From positions 22,821,989-22,885,988 of the forward strand of contig OX638132.1 in NCBI GenBank assembly GCA_951804985.1: a stretch of DNA of 64,000 nucleotides. The letters run 5' to 3'. A model generated the notes under the pieces. That model searched no databases, had not been told where the DNA came from, and was given only the letters and a program-made list of their open reading frames with translations. Position 1 is the stretch's first letter. Each line of letters begins with the position of its first letter. Below, one piece after another: positions 22,701 through 35,340 of this stretch. The translations under genes were made by a program, and so were the position numbers. This DNA is from Dryomyza anilis. Taxonomy: Eukaryota; Arthropoda; Insecta; Diptera; Dryomyzidae.

Positions 22701-25250
22701 GGCGCATTTCATTGGTATTGATGGCCAAATTATTCACTACAAATTTCATATAATTCGATCAGTCGGTTCTGGAGTAATCAGGTATTGAATTTTCCATTTC
22801 TTAAATTGGCTGTAACTCCTAAACGGAGCGTCCTAGAGGGTCGAAAGTGGGCGCATTTTATTGGTATTGACGGCCAAATTATTCATTACAAATTTCATAT
22901 AATTCGATCAGTCGGTTCTAGAGTAATCAGGTCTTGAATTTTACATTTCTTTAATTGTCTGTAACTCCTAAACGGAGCGTCCTAGAGGGTCGAAAGTGGG
23001 CGCATTTTATTGGTATTGATGGCCAAATTATTCACTACAAATTTCATATAATTCGATCAGTCGGTTCTGGAGTAATCAGGTCTTGAATTTTACATTTCTT
23101 TAATTGTCTGTAACTCCTAAACGGAGCGTCCTAGAGGGTTTAAAGTAGGCGCATTTTATTGGTATTGATGGCCAAATTATTCACTACAAATTTCATATAA
23201 TTCGATCAGTCGGTTCTGGAGTAATCAGGTATTGAATTTTAAATTTCTTAAATTGGCTGTAACTCCTAAACGGAGCGTCCTAGAGGGTTTAAAGTAGGCG
23301 CATTTTATTTGTATTCAAATCCAAAATTTTTGAATTTTCAATTTCTTAAATTGGCTGTAACTCCTAAACGGAGCGTCCTAGAGGGTCGAAAGTAGGCGCA
23401 TTTTATTGGTATTGATGGCCAAATTATTCACTACAAATTTCATATAATTCGATCAGTCGGTTCTGGAGTAATCAGGTATTGAATTTTAAATTTCTTAAAT
23501 TGGCTGTAACTCCTAAACGGAGCGTCCTAGAGGGTCGAAAGTAGGCGCATTTTATTGGTATTGACGGCCAAATTATTCACTACAAATTTCATATAATTCG
23601 ATCAGTCGGTTCTAGAGTAATCAGGTCTTGAATTTTACATTTCTTTAATTGTCTGTAACTCCTAAACGGAGCGTCCTAGAGGGTCGAAAGTGGGCGCATT
23701 TTATTGGTATTGATGGCCAAATTATTCACTACAAATTTCATATAATTCGATCAGTCGGTTCTGGAGTAATCAGGTATTGAATTTTAAATTTCTTAAATTG
23801 GCTGTAACTCCTAAACGGAGCGTCCTAGAGGGTCGAAAGTAGGCGCATTTTATTGGTATTGATGGCCAAATTTTTCACTACAAATTTCATATAATTCGAT
23901 CAGTCGGTTCTAGAGTAATCAGGTCTTGAATTTTACATTTCTTTAATTGTCTGTAACTCCTAAACGGAGCGTCCTAGAGGGTTGAAAGTAGGCGCATTTT
24001 ATTGGTATTGATGGCCAAATTATTCACTACAAATTTCATATAATTCGATCAGTCGGTTCTAGAGTAATCAGGTCTTGAATTTTAAATTTCTTTAATAGGC
24101 TGTAACTCCTAAACGGAGCGTCCTAGAGGGTCGAAAGTGGGCGCATTTTATTGGTATTGATGGTCAAATTATTCACTACAAATTTCATATAATTCGATCA
24201 GTCGGTTCTGGAGTAATCAGGTCTTGAATTTTACATTTCTTTAATTGTCTGTAACTCCTAAACGGAGCGTCCTAGAGGGTTTAAAGTAGGCGCATTTTAT
24301 TTGTATTCAAATCCAAAATTTTTGAATTTTCAATTTCTTAAATTTGCTGTAACTCCTAAACGGAGCGTCCTAGAGGGTCGAAAATAGGCGCATTTCATTG
24401 GTATTGATGGCCAAATTATTCACTACAAATTTCATATAATTCGATCAGTCGGTTCTAGAGTAATCAGGTATTGAATTTTCAATTTCTTAAATTGGCTGTA
24501 ACTCCTAAACGGAGCGTCCTAGAGGGTCGAAAGTAGGCGCATTTTATTGGTATTGACGGCCAAATTATTCACTACAAATTTCATATAATTCGATCAGTCG
24601 GTTCTAGAGTAATCAGGTCTTGAATTTTACATTTCTTTAATTGTCTGTAACTCCTAAACGGAGCGTCCTAGAGGGTCGAAAGTGGGCACATTTTATTGGT
24701 ATTGATGGCCAAATTATTCACTACAAATTTCATATAATTCGATCAGTCGGTTCTGGAGTAATCAGGTATTGAATTTTAAATTTCTTAAATTGGCTGTAAC
24801 TCCTAAACGGAGCGTCCTAGAGGGTCGAAAGTAGGCGCATTTTATTGGTATTGATGGCCAAATTATTCACTACAAATTTCATATAATTCGATCAGTCGGT
24901 TCTAGAGTAATCAGGTATTGAATTTTCAATTTCTTAAATTGGCTGTAACTCCTAAACGGAGCGTCCTAGAGGGTCGAAAGTAGGCGCATTTTATTGGTAT
25001 TGACGGCCAAATTATTCACTACAAATTTCATATAATTCGATCAGTCGGTTCTAGAGTAATCAGGTCTTGAATTTTACATTTCTTTAATTGTCTGTAACTC
25101 CTAAACGGAGCGTCCTAGAGGGTCGAAAGTGGGCACATTTTATTGGTATTGATGGCCAAATTATTCACTACAAATTTCATATAATTCGATCAGTCGGTTC
25201 TGGAGTAATCAGGTATTGAATTTTCCATTTCTTAAATTGGCTGTAACTCC
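16768..25250 (+). repeat. Satellite domain B1, mixed variants
   Basis: Domain A-type monomers alternate with a new tail type, AGGTATTGAATTTT.AATTT then CTTAAATTGG, and with the 98-bp short unit (from 16,768). Local multimers occur: a 596-bp (4 x 149) period between the CCATTTC marks at 19,041 and 19,637, and a 447-bp (3 x 149) period between the GGGCACA marks at 24,684 and 25,131. ACAACAAATTT-marked blocks recur at 15,517, 17,789 and 21,594, showing longer-range copying. Confidence 0.85.
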
Positions 25251-25270
25251 TAAACGGAGCGTCCTAGAGG

Positions 25271-25310
25271 GTAGGCGCATTTCATTGGTAGGCGCACAAC
25301 TAGGCGCATT
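25271..25310 (+). repeat. Scrambled satellite junction
   Basis: GAGGGTAGGCGCATTTCATT is followed by GGTAGGCGCACAACTAGGCG, so the GTAGGCGCA word appears three times in about 40 bp, with a non-satellite CACAACT filler. It looks like a repaired break. Confidence 0.8.
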
Positions 25311-28300
25311 TCATTGGTATTGATGGCTAAATTATTCACTACAAATTTCATATAATTCGATCAGTCGGTTCTGGAGTAATCAGGTATTGAATTTTCAATA
25401 TCTTAAATTGGCTGTAACTCCTAAACGGAGCGTCCTAGAGGGTCGAAAGTAGGCGCATTTTATTGGTATTGATGGCCAAATTATTCACTACAAATTTAAT
25501 ATAATTCGATCAGTCGGTTCTGGAGTAATCAGGTATTGAATTTTAAATTTCTTAAATTGGCTGTAACTCCTAAACGGAGCGTCCTAGAGGGTTTAAAGTA
25601 GGCGCATTTTATTTGTATTCAAATCCAAAATTTTTGAATTTTCAATTTCTTAAATTGGATGTAACTCCTAAACGGAGCATCCTAGAGGGTCGAAAGTAGG
25701 CGCATTTCATTGGTATTGATGGCCAAATTATTCACTACAAATTTCATATAATTCGATCAGTCGGTTCTGGAGTAATCAGGTATTGAATTTTAAATTTCTT
25801 AAATTGGCTGTAACTCCTAAACGGAGCGTCCTAGAGGGTTTAAAGTAGGCGCATTTTATTTGTATTCAACTCCAAAATTTTTGAATTTTCAATTTCTTAA
25901 ATTGGATGTAACTCCTAAACGGAGCATCCTAGAGGGTCGAAAGTAGGCGCATTTCATTGGTATTGATGGCCAAATTATTCACTACAAATTTCATATAATT
26001 CGATCAGTCGGTTCTGGAGTAATCAGGTATTGAATTTTAAATTTCTTAAATTGGCTGTAACTCCTAAACGGAGCGTCCTAGAGGGTCGAAAGTAGGCGCA
26101 TTTCATTGGTATTGATGGCTAAATTATTCACTACAAATTTCATATAATTCGATCAGTCGGTTCTGGAGTAATCAGGTATTGAATTTTCAATTTCTTAAAT
26201 TGGCTGTAACTCCTAAACGGAGCGTCCTAGAGGGTTTAAAGTTGGCGCATTTTATTTGTATTCAAATCCAAAATTTTTGAATTTTCAATTTCTTAAATTG
26301 GCTGTAACTCCTAAACGGAGCGTCCTAGAGGGTCGAAAGTAGGCGCATTTCATTGGTATTGATGGCCAAATTATTCACTACAAATTTCATATAATTCGAT
26401 CAGCCGGTTCTGGAGTAATCAGGTATTGAATTTTCAATTTCTTAAATTGGCTGTAACTCCTAAACGGAGCGTCCTAAAGGGTCAAAAGTAGGCGCATTTT
26501 ATTGGTATTGATGGCCAAATTATTCACTACAAATTTCATATAATTCGATCAGTCGGTTCTGGAGTAATCAGGTATTGAATTTTCAATTTCTTAAATTGGC
26601 TGTAACTCCTAAACGGAGCGTCCTAGAGGGTCGAAAGTAGGCGCATTTAATTTGTATTCAAATCCAAAATTTTTGAATTTTCAATTTCTTAAATTGGCTG
26701 TAACTCCTAAACGGAGCGTCCTAGAGGGTCGAAAGTAGGCGCATTTTATTGGTATTGACGGCCAAATTATTCATTACAAATTTCATATAATTCGATCAGT
26801 CGATTCTGGAGTAATCAAGTATTGAATTTTCAATTTCTTAAATTGGCTGTAACTCCTAAACGGAGCGTCCTAGAGGGTCGAAAGTATGAGCATTTTATTG
26901 GTATTGATGGCCAAATTATTCACTACAAATTTCATATAATTCGATCAGTCGATTCTGGAGTAATCAAGTATTGAATTTTAAATTTCTTAAATTGGCTGTA
27001 ACTCCTAAACGGAGCGTCCTAGAGGGTCGAAAGTAGGCGCATTTCATTGGTATTGATGCCCAAATTATTCACTACAAATTTCATATAATTCGATCAGTCG
27101 GTTCTGGAGTAATCAGGTATTGAATTTTTAATTTCTTAAATTGGCTGTAACTCCTAAACGGAGCGTCCTAGAGGGTCGAAAGTAGGCGCATTTCATTGGT
27201 ATTGATGGCCAAATTATTCACTACAAATTTCATATAATTCGATCAGTCGGTTCTGGAGTAATCAGGTATTGAAATTTCAATTTCTTAAATTGGCTGTAAC
27301 TCCTAAACGGAGCGTCCAAGAGGCTCGAAAGTAGACGCATTTTATTTGTATTCAAATCCAAAATTTTTGAATTTTCAATTTCTTAAATTGGCTGTAACTC
27401 CTAAACGGAGCGTCCTAGAGGGTCGAAAGTAGGCGCATTTTATTGGTATTGACGGCCAAATTATTCATTACAAATTTCATATAATTCGATCAGTCGATTC
27501 TGGAGTAATCAAGTATTGAATTTTCAATTTCTTAAATTGGCTGTAACTCCTAAACGGAGCGTCCTAAAGGGTCAAAAGTAGGCGCATTTCATTGGTATTG
27601 ATGGCTAAATTATTCACTACAAATTTCATATAATTCGATCAGTCGGTTCTGGAGTAATCAGGTATTGAATTTTCAATTTCTTAAATTGGCTGTAATTCCT
27701 AAACGGAGCGTCCTAGAGGGTCGAAAGTAGGCGCATTTCATTGGTATTGATGCCCAAATTATTCACTACAAATTTCATATAATTCGATCAGTCGGTTCTG
27801 GAGTAATCAGGTATTGAATTTTAAATTTCTTAAATTGGCTGTAACTCCTAAACGGAGCGTCCTAGAGGGTCGAAAGTAGGCACATTTTATTGGTATTGAC
27901 GGCCAAATTATTCACTACAAATTTCATATAATTCGATCAGTCGGTTCTAGAGTAATCAGGTATTGAATTTTCAATTTCTTAAATTGGCTGTAACTCCTAA
28001 ACGGAGCGTCCTAGAGGGTCGAAAGTAGGCGCATTTTATTTGTATTCAAATCCAAAATTTTTGAATTTTCAATTTCTTAAATTGGCTGTAACTCCTAAAC
28101 GAAACGTCCTAGAGGGTCGAAAGTAGGCGCATTTCATTGGTATTGATGGCCAAATTATTCACTACAAATTTCATATAATTCGATCAGTCGGTTCTGGAGT
28201 AATCAGGTATTGAATTTTTAATTTCTTAAATTGGCTGTAACTCCTAAACGGAGCGTCCTAGAGGGTCGAAAGTAGGCGCATTTCATTGGTATTGATGGCC

Positions 28301-29339
28301 AAATTATTCACTACAAATTTCATATAATTCGATCAGTCGGTTCTGGAGTAATCAGGTATTGAAATTTCAATTTCTTAAATTGGCTGTAACTCCTAAACGG
28401 AGCGTCCAAGAGGCTCGAAAGTAGACGCATTTTATTTGTATTCAAATCCAAAATTTTTGAATTTTCAATTTCTTAAATTGGCTGTAACTCCTAAACGGAG
28501 CGTCCTAGAGGGTCGAAAGTAGGCGCATTTTATTGGTATTGATGGCCAAATTATTCACTACAAATTTCAAATAATTCGATCAGTCGGTTCTGGAGTAATC
28601 AGGTATTGAATTTTCAATTTCTTAAATTGGCTGTAACTCCTAAACGGAGCGTCCTAGAGGGTCGAAAGTAGACGCATTTTATTGGTATTGATGGCCAAAT
28701 TATTCACTACAAATTTCAAATAATTCGATCAGTCGGTTCTGGAGTAATCAGGTATTGAATTTTCAATTTCTTAAATTGGCTGTAACTCCTAAACGGAGCG
28801 TCCTAGAGGGTTTAAAGTAGGCGCATTTTATTTGTATTCAAATCCAAAATTTTTGAATTTTCAATTTCTTAAATTGGCTGTAACTCCTAAACGGAGTGTC
28901 CTAGAGGGTCGAAAGTAGGCGCATTTCATTGGTATTGATGGCCAAATTATTCACTACAAATTTCATATAATTCGATCAGTCGGTTCTGGAGTAATCAGGT
29001 ATTGAATTTTAAATTTCTTAAATTGGCTGTAACTCCTAAACGGAGCGTCCTAGAGGGTCGAAAGTAGGCGCATTTCATTGGTATTGATGCCCAAATTATT
29101 CACTACAAATTTCATATAATTCGATCAGTCGGTTCTGGAGTAATCAGGTATTGAATTTTAAATTTCTTAAATTGGCTGTAACTCCTAAACGGAGCGTCCT
29201 AGAGGGTCGAAAGTAGGCGCATTTTATTGGTATTGATGGCCAAATTATTCACTACAAATTTCAAATAATTCGATCAGTCGGTTCTGGAGTAATCAGGTAT
29301 TGAATTTTCAATTTCTTAAATTGGCTGTAACTCCTAAAC

Positions 29340-32300
29340 GGAGCGTCCTAGAGGGTCGAAAGTAGGCGCATTTTATTTGTATTCAAATCCAAAATTTTTG
29401 AATTTTCAATTTCTTAAATTGGCTGTAACTCCTAAACGGAACGTCCTAGAGGGTCGAAAGTAGGCGCATTTCATTGGTATTGATTGCCAAATTATTCACT
29501 ACAAATTTCATATAATTCGATCAGTCGGTTCTGGAGTAATCAGGTATTGAATTTTTAATTTCTTAAATTGGCTGTAACTCCTAAACGGAGCGTCCTAGAG
29601 GGTCGAAAGTAGGCGCATTTCATTGGTATTGATGGCCAAATTATTCACTACAAATTTCATATAATTCGATCAGTCGGTTCTGGAGTAATCAGGTATTGAA
29701 ATTTCAATTTCTTAAATTGGCTGTAACTCCTAAACGGAGCGTCCAAGAGGGTCGAAAGTAGACGCATTTTATTTGTATTCAAATCCAAAATTTTTGAATT
29801 TTCAATTTCTTAAATTGGCTGTAACTCCTAAACGGAGCGTCCTAGAGGGTCGAAAGTAGGCGCATTTTATTGGTATTGATGGCCAAATTATTCACTACAA
29901 ATTTCAAATAATTCGATCAGTCGGTTCTGGAGTAATCAGGTATTGAATTTTCAATTTCTTAAATTGGCTGTAACTCCTAAACGGAGCGTCCTAGAGGGTC
30001 GAAAGTAGACGCATTTTATTGGTATTGATGGCCAAATTATTCACTACAAATTTCAAATAATTCGATCAGTCGGTTCTGGAGTAATCAGGTATTGAATTTT
30101 CAATTTCTTAAATTGGCTGTAACTCCTAAACGGAGCGTCCTAGAGGGTCGAAAGTAGGCGCATTTTATTTGTATTCAAATCCAAAATTTTTGAATTTTCA
30201 ATTTCTTAAATTGGCTGTAACTCCTAAACGGAACGTCCTAGAGGGTCGAAAGTAGGCGCATTTTATTGGTATTGATGGCCAAATTATTCACTACAAATTT
30301 CATATAATTCGATCAGTCGGTTCTGGAGTAATCAGGTATTGAATTTTCAATTTCTTAAATTGGCTGTAACTCATAAACGGAGCGTCCTAGAGGGTCGAAA
30401 GTAGGCGCATTTTATTGGTATTGATGGCCAAATTATTCACTACAAATTTCAAATAATTAGATCAGTCGGTTCTGGAGTATTCAGGTATTGAATTTTCAAT
30501 TTCTTAAATTGGCTGTAACTCCTAAACGGAGCGTCCTAGAGGGTCGAAAGTAGGCGCATTTTATTGGTATTGATGGCCAAATTATTCACTACAAATTTCA
30601 AATAATTCGATCAGTCGGTTCTGGAGTAATCAGGTATTGAATTTTCAATTTCTTAAATTGGCTGTAACTCCTAAACGGAGCGTCCTAGAGGGTCGAAAGT
30701 AGGCGCATTTTATTTGTATTCAAATCCAAAATTTTTGAATTTTAAATTTCTTAAATTGGCTGTAACTCCTAAACGGAGTGTCCTAGAGGGTCGAAAGTAG
30801 GCGCATTTCATTGGTATTGATGGCCAAATTATTCACTACAAATTTCATATAATTCGATCAGTCGGTTCTGGAGTAATCAGGTATTGAATTTTCAATTTCT
30901 TAAATTGGCTGTAACTCCTAAACGGAGCGTCCTAGAGGGTCGAAAGTAGGCGCATTTTATTGGTATTGATGGCCAAATTATTCACTACAAATTTCAAATA
31001 ATTCGATCAGTCGGTTCTGGAGTAATCAGGTATTGAATTTTCAATTTCTTAAATTGGCTGTAACTCCTAAACGGAGCGTCCTAGAGGGTCGAAAGTAGGC
31101 GCATTTTATTGGTATTGATGGCCAAATTATTCACTACAAATTTCAAATAATTCGATCAGTCGGTTCTGGAGTAATCAGGTATTGAATTTTCAATTTCTTA
31201 AATTGGCTGTAACTCCTAAACGGAGCGTCCTAGAGGGTCGAAAGTAGACGCATTTTATTGGTATTGATGGCCAAATTATTCACTACAAATTTCAAATAAT
31301 TCGATCAGTCGGTTCTGGAGTAATCAGGTATTGAATTTTCAATTTCTAAAATTGGCTGTAACTCCTAAACGGAGCGTCCTAGAGGGTCGAAAGTAGGCGC
31401 ATTTTATTGGTATTGATGGTCAAATTATTCACTACAAATTTCATATAATTCGATCAGTCGGTTCTGGAGTAATCAGGTATTGAATTTTCAATTTCTTAAA
31501 TTGGCTGTAACTCCTAAACGGAGCGTCCTAGAGGGTCGAAAGTAGACGCATTTTATTGGTATTGATGGCCAAATTATTCACTACAAATTTCAAATAATTC
31601 GATCAGTCGGTTCTGGAGTAATCAGGTATTGAATTTTCAATTTCTAAAATTGGCTGTAACTCCTAAACGGAGCGTCCTAGAGGGTCGAAAGTAGGCGCAT
31701 TTTATTGGTATTGATGGCCAAATTATTCACTACAAATTTCATATAATTCGATCAGTCGGTTCTGGAGTAATCAGGTATTGAATTTTCAATTTCTTAAATT
31801 GGCTGTCCTAAAGGGTCGAAAGTAGGCGCATTTTATTGGTATTGATGGCCAAATTATTCACTACAAATTTCATATAATTCGATCAGTCGGTTCTGGAGTA
31901 ATCAGGTATTGAATTTTCAATTTCTTAAATTGGCTGTAACTCATAAACGGAGCGTCCTAGAGGGTCGAAAGTAGGCGCATTTTATTGGTATTGATGGCCA
32001 AATTATTCACTACAAATTTCATATAATTCGATCAGTCGGTTCTGGAGTAATCAGGTATTGAAATTTCAATTTCTTAAATTGGCTGTAACTCCTAAACGGA
32101 GCGTCCAAGAGGGTCGAAAGTAGACGCATTTTATTTGTATTCAAATCCAAAATTTTTGAATTTTCAATTTCTTAAATTGGCTGTAACTCCTAAACGGAGC
32201 GTCCTAGAGGGTCGAAAGTAGACGCATTTTATTGGTATTGATGGCCAAATTATTCACTACAAATTTCAAATAATTCGATCAGTCGGTTCTGGAGTAATCA

Positions 32301-35190
32301 GGTATAGGCGCATTTCATTGGTATTGATGGCCAAATTATTCACTACAAATTTCATATAATTCGATCAGTCGGTTCTGGAGTAATCAGGTATTGAATTTTA
32401 AATTTCTTAAATTGGCTGTAACTCCTAAACGGAGCGTCCTAGAGGGTCGAAAGTAGGCGCATTTCATTGGTATTGATGCCCAAATTATTCACTACAAATT
32501 TCATATAATTCGATCAGTCGGTTCTGGAGTAATCAGGTATTGAATTTTAAATTTCTTAAATTGGCTGTAACTCCTAAACGGAGCGTCCTAGAGGGTCGAA
32601 AGTAGGCGCATTTTATTGGTATTGATGGCCAAATTATTCACTACAAATTTCAAATAATTCGATCAGTCGGTTCTGGAGTAATCAGGTATTGAATTTTCAA
32701 TTTCTTAAATTGGCTGTAACTCCTAAACGGAGCGTCCTAGAGGGTTTAAAGTAGGCGCATTTTATTTGTATTCAAATCCAAAATTTTTGAATTTTAAATT
32801 TCTTAAATTGGCTGTAACTCCTAAACGGAGTGTCCTAGAGGGTCGAAAGTAGGCGCATTTCATTGGTATTGCTGGCTAAATTATTCACTACAAATTTCAT
32901 ATAATTCGATCAGTCGGTTCTGGAGTAATCAGGTATTGAATTTTAAATTTCTTAAATTGGCTGTAACTCCTAAACGGAGCGTCCTAGAGGGTCGAAAGTA
33001 GGCGCATTTCATTGGTATTGATGGCCAAATTATTCACTACAAATTTCATATAATTCGATCAGTCGATTCTGGAGTAATCAAGTATTGAATTTTCAATTTC
33101 TTAAATTGGCTGTAACTCCTAAACGGAGCGTCCTAGAGGGTCGAAAGTAGGCGCATTTTATTTGTATTCAAATCCAAAATTTTTGAATTTTCAATTTCTT
33201 AAATTGGCTGTAACTCCTAAACGGAACGTCCTAGAGGGTCGAAAGTAGGCGCATTTCATTGGTATTGATTGCCAAATTATTCACTACAAATTTCATATAA
33301 TTCGATCAGTCGGTTCTGGAGTAATCAGGTATTGAATTTTTAATTTCTTAAATTGGCTGTAACTCCTAAACGGAGCGTCCTAGAGGGTCGAAAGTAGGCG
33401 CATTTCATTGGTATTGATGGCCAAATTATTCACTACAAATTTCATATAATTCGATCAGTCGGTTCTGGAGTAATCAGGTATTGAAATTTCAATTTCTTAA
33501 ATTGGCTGTAACTCCTAAACGGAGCGTCCAAGAGGGTCGAAAGTAGACGCATTTTATTTGTATTCAAATCCAAAATTTTTGAATTTTCAATTTCTTAAAT
33601 TGGCTGTAACTCCTAAACGGAGCGTCCTAGAGGGTCGAAAGTAGACGCATTTTATTGGTATTGATGGCCAAATTATTCACTACAAATTTCAAATAATTCG
33701 ATCAGTCGGTTCTGGAGTAATCAGGTATTGAATTTTCAATTTCTTAAATTGGCTGTAACTCCTAAACGGAGCGTCCTAGAGGGTCGAAAGTAGGCGCATT
33801 TTATTTGTATTCAAATCCAAAATTTTTGAATTTTCAATTTCTTAAATTGGCTGTAACTCCTAAACGGAACGTCCTAGAGGGTCGAAAGTAGGCGCATTTT
33901 ATTGGTATTGATGGCCAAATTATTCACTACAAATTTCATATAATTCGATCAGTCGGTTCTGGAGTAATCAGGTATTGAATTTGCAATTTCTTAAATTGGC
34001 TGTAACTCATAAACGGAGCGTCCTAGAGGGTCGAAAGTAGGCGCATTTTATTGGTATTGATGGCCAAATTATTCACTACAAATTTCAAATAATTAGATCA
34101 GTCGGTTCTGGAGTATTCAGGTATTGAATTTTCAATTTCTTAAATTGGCTGTAACTCCTAAACGGAGCGTCCTAGAGGGTCGAAAGTAGGCGCATTTTAT
34201 TGGTATTGATGGCCAAATTATTCACTACAAATTTCAAATAATTCGATCAGTCGGTTCTGGAGTAATCAGTTATTGAATTTTCAATTTCTTAAATTGGCTG
34301 TAACTCATAAACGGAGCGTCCTAGAGGGTCGAAAGTAGGCGCATTTTATTGGTATTGATGGCCAAATTATTCACTACAAATTTCAAATAATTCGATCAGT
34401 CGGTTCTGGAGTAATCAGGTATTGAATTTTCAATTTCTTAAATTGGCTGTAACTCCTAAACGGAGCGTCCTAGAGGGTCGAAAGTAGGCGCATTTTATTG
34501 GTATTGATGGCCAAATTATTCACTACAAATTTCAAATAATTCGATCAGTCGGTTCTGGAGTAATCAGGTATTGAATTTTCAATTTCTTAAATTGGCTGTA
34601 ACTCCTAAACGGAGCGTCCTAGAGGGTCGAAAGTAGACGCATTTTATTGGTATTGATGGCCAAATTATTCACTACAAATTTCAAATAATTCGATCAGTCG
34701 GTTCTGGAGTAATCAGGTATTGAATTTTCAATTTCTAAAATTGGCTGTAACTCCTAAACAGAGCGTCCTAGAGGGTCGAAAGTAGGCGCATTTTATTGGT
34801 ATTGATGGTCAAATTATTCACTACAAATTTCATATAATTCGATCAGTCGGTTCTGGAGTAATCAGGTATTGAATTTTCAATTTCTTAAATTGGCTGTAAC
34901 TCCTAAACGGAGCGTCCTAGAGGGTCGAAAGTAGACGCATTTTATTGGTATTGATGGCCAAATTATTCACTACAAATTTCAAATAATTCGATCAGTCGGT
35001 TCTGGAGTAATCAGGTATTGAATTTTCAATTTCTAAAATTGGCTGTAACTCCTAAACGGAGCGTCCTAGAGGGTCGAAAGTAGGCGCATTTTATTGGTAT
35101 TGATGGCCAAATTATTCACTACAAATTTCATATAATTCGATCAGTCGGTTCTGGAGTAATCAGGTATTGAATTTTCAATTTCTTAAATTG
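29340..35190 (+). repeat. Segmental duplication inside domain B2
   Basis: About 29,340-31,800 is repeated at about 33,125-35,190. Marker pairs give offsets of 3,785 (TGATTGCCAA 29,481/33,266; AGCGTCCAAG 29,738/33,523), 3,636 (AAATAATTAG 30,451/34,087) and 3,389 (AATTTCTAAA 31,341/34,730 and 31,639/35,028). The steps between offsets are 149 and 247 (149 + 98), so the copies differ by whole monomers. Confidence 0.85.
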
Positions 35191-35340
35191 GCTGTAACTC
35201 ATAAACGGAGCGTCCTAGAGGGTCGAAAGTAGGCGCATTTTATTGGTATTGATGGCCAAATTATTCACTACAAATTTCAAATAATTCGATCAGTCGGTTC
35301 TGGAGTAATCAGGTATTGAATTTTCAATTTCTTAAATTGG

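Larger units (their letters stand above)
25251..35340 (+). repeat. Satellite domain B2, TATTGAATTTTCAA type
   Basis: Nearly all monomers have the AGGTATTGAATTTTCAATTT tail and CTTAAATTGGCTG. The 98-bp unit is frequent. Subvariants include AAATAATTCG for ATATAATTCG, GTAGACGC for GTAGGCGC, and GTCCAAGAGG for GTCCTAGAGG. Confidence 0.88.
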
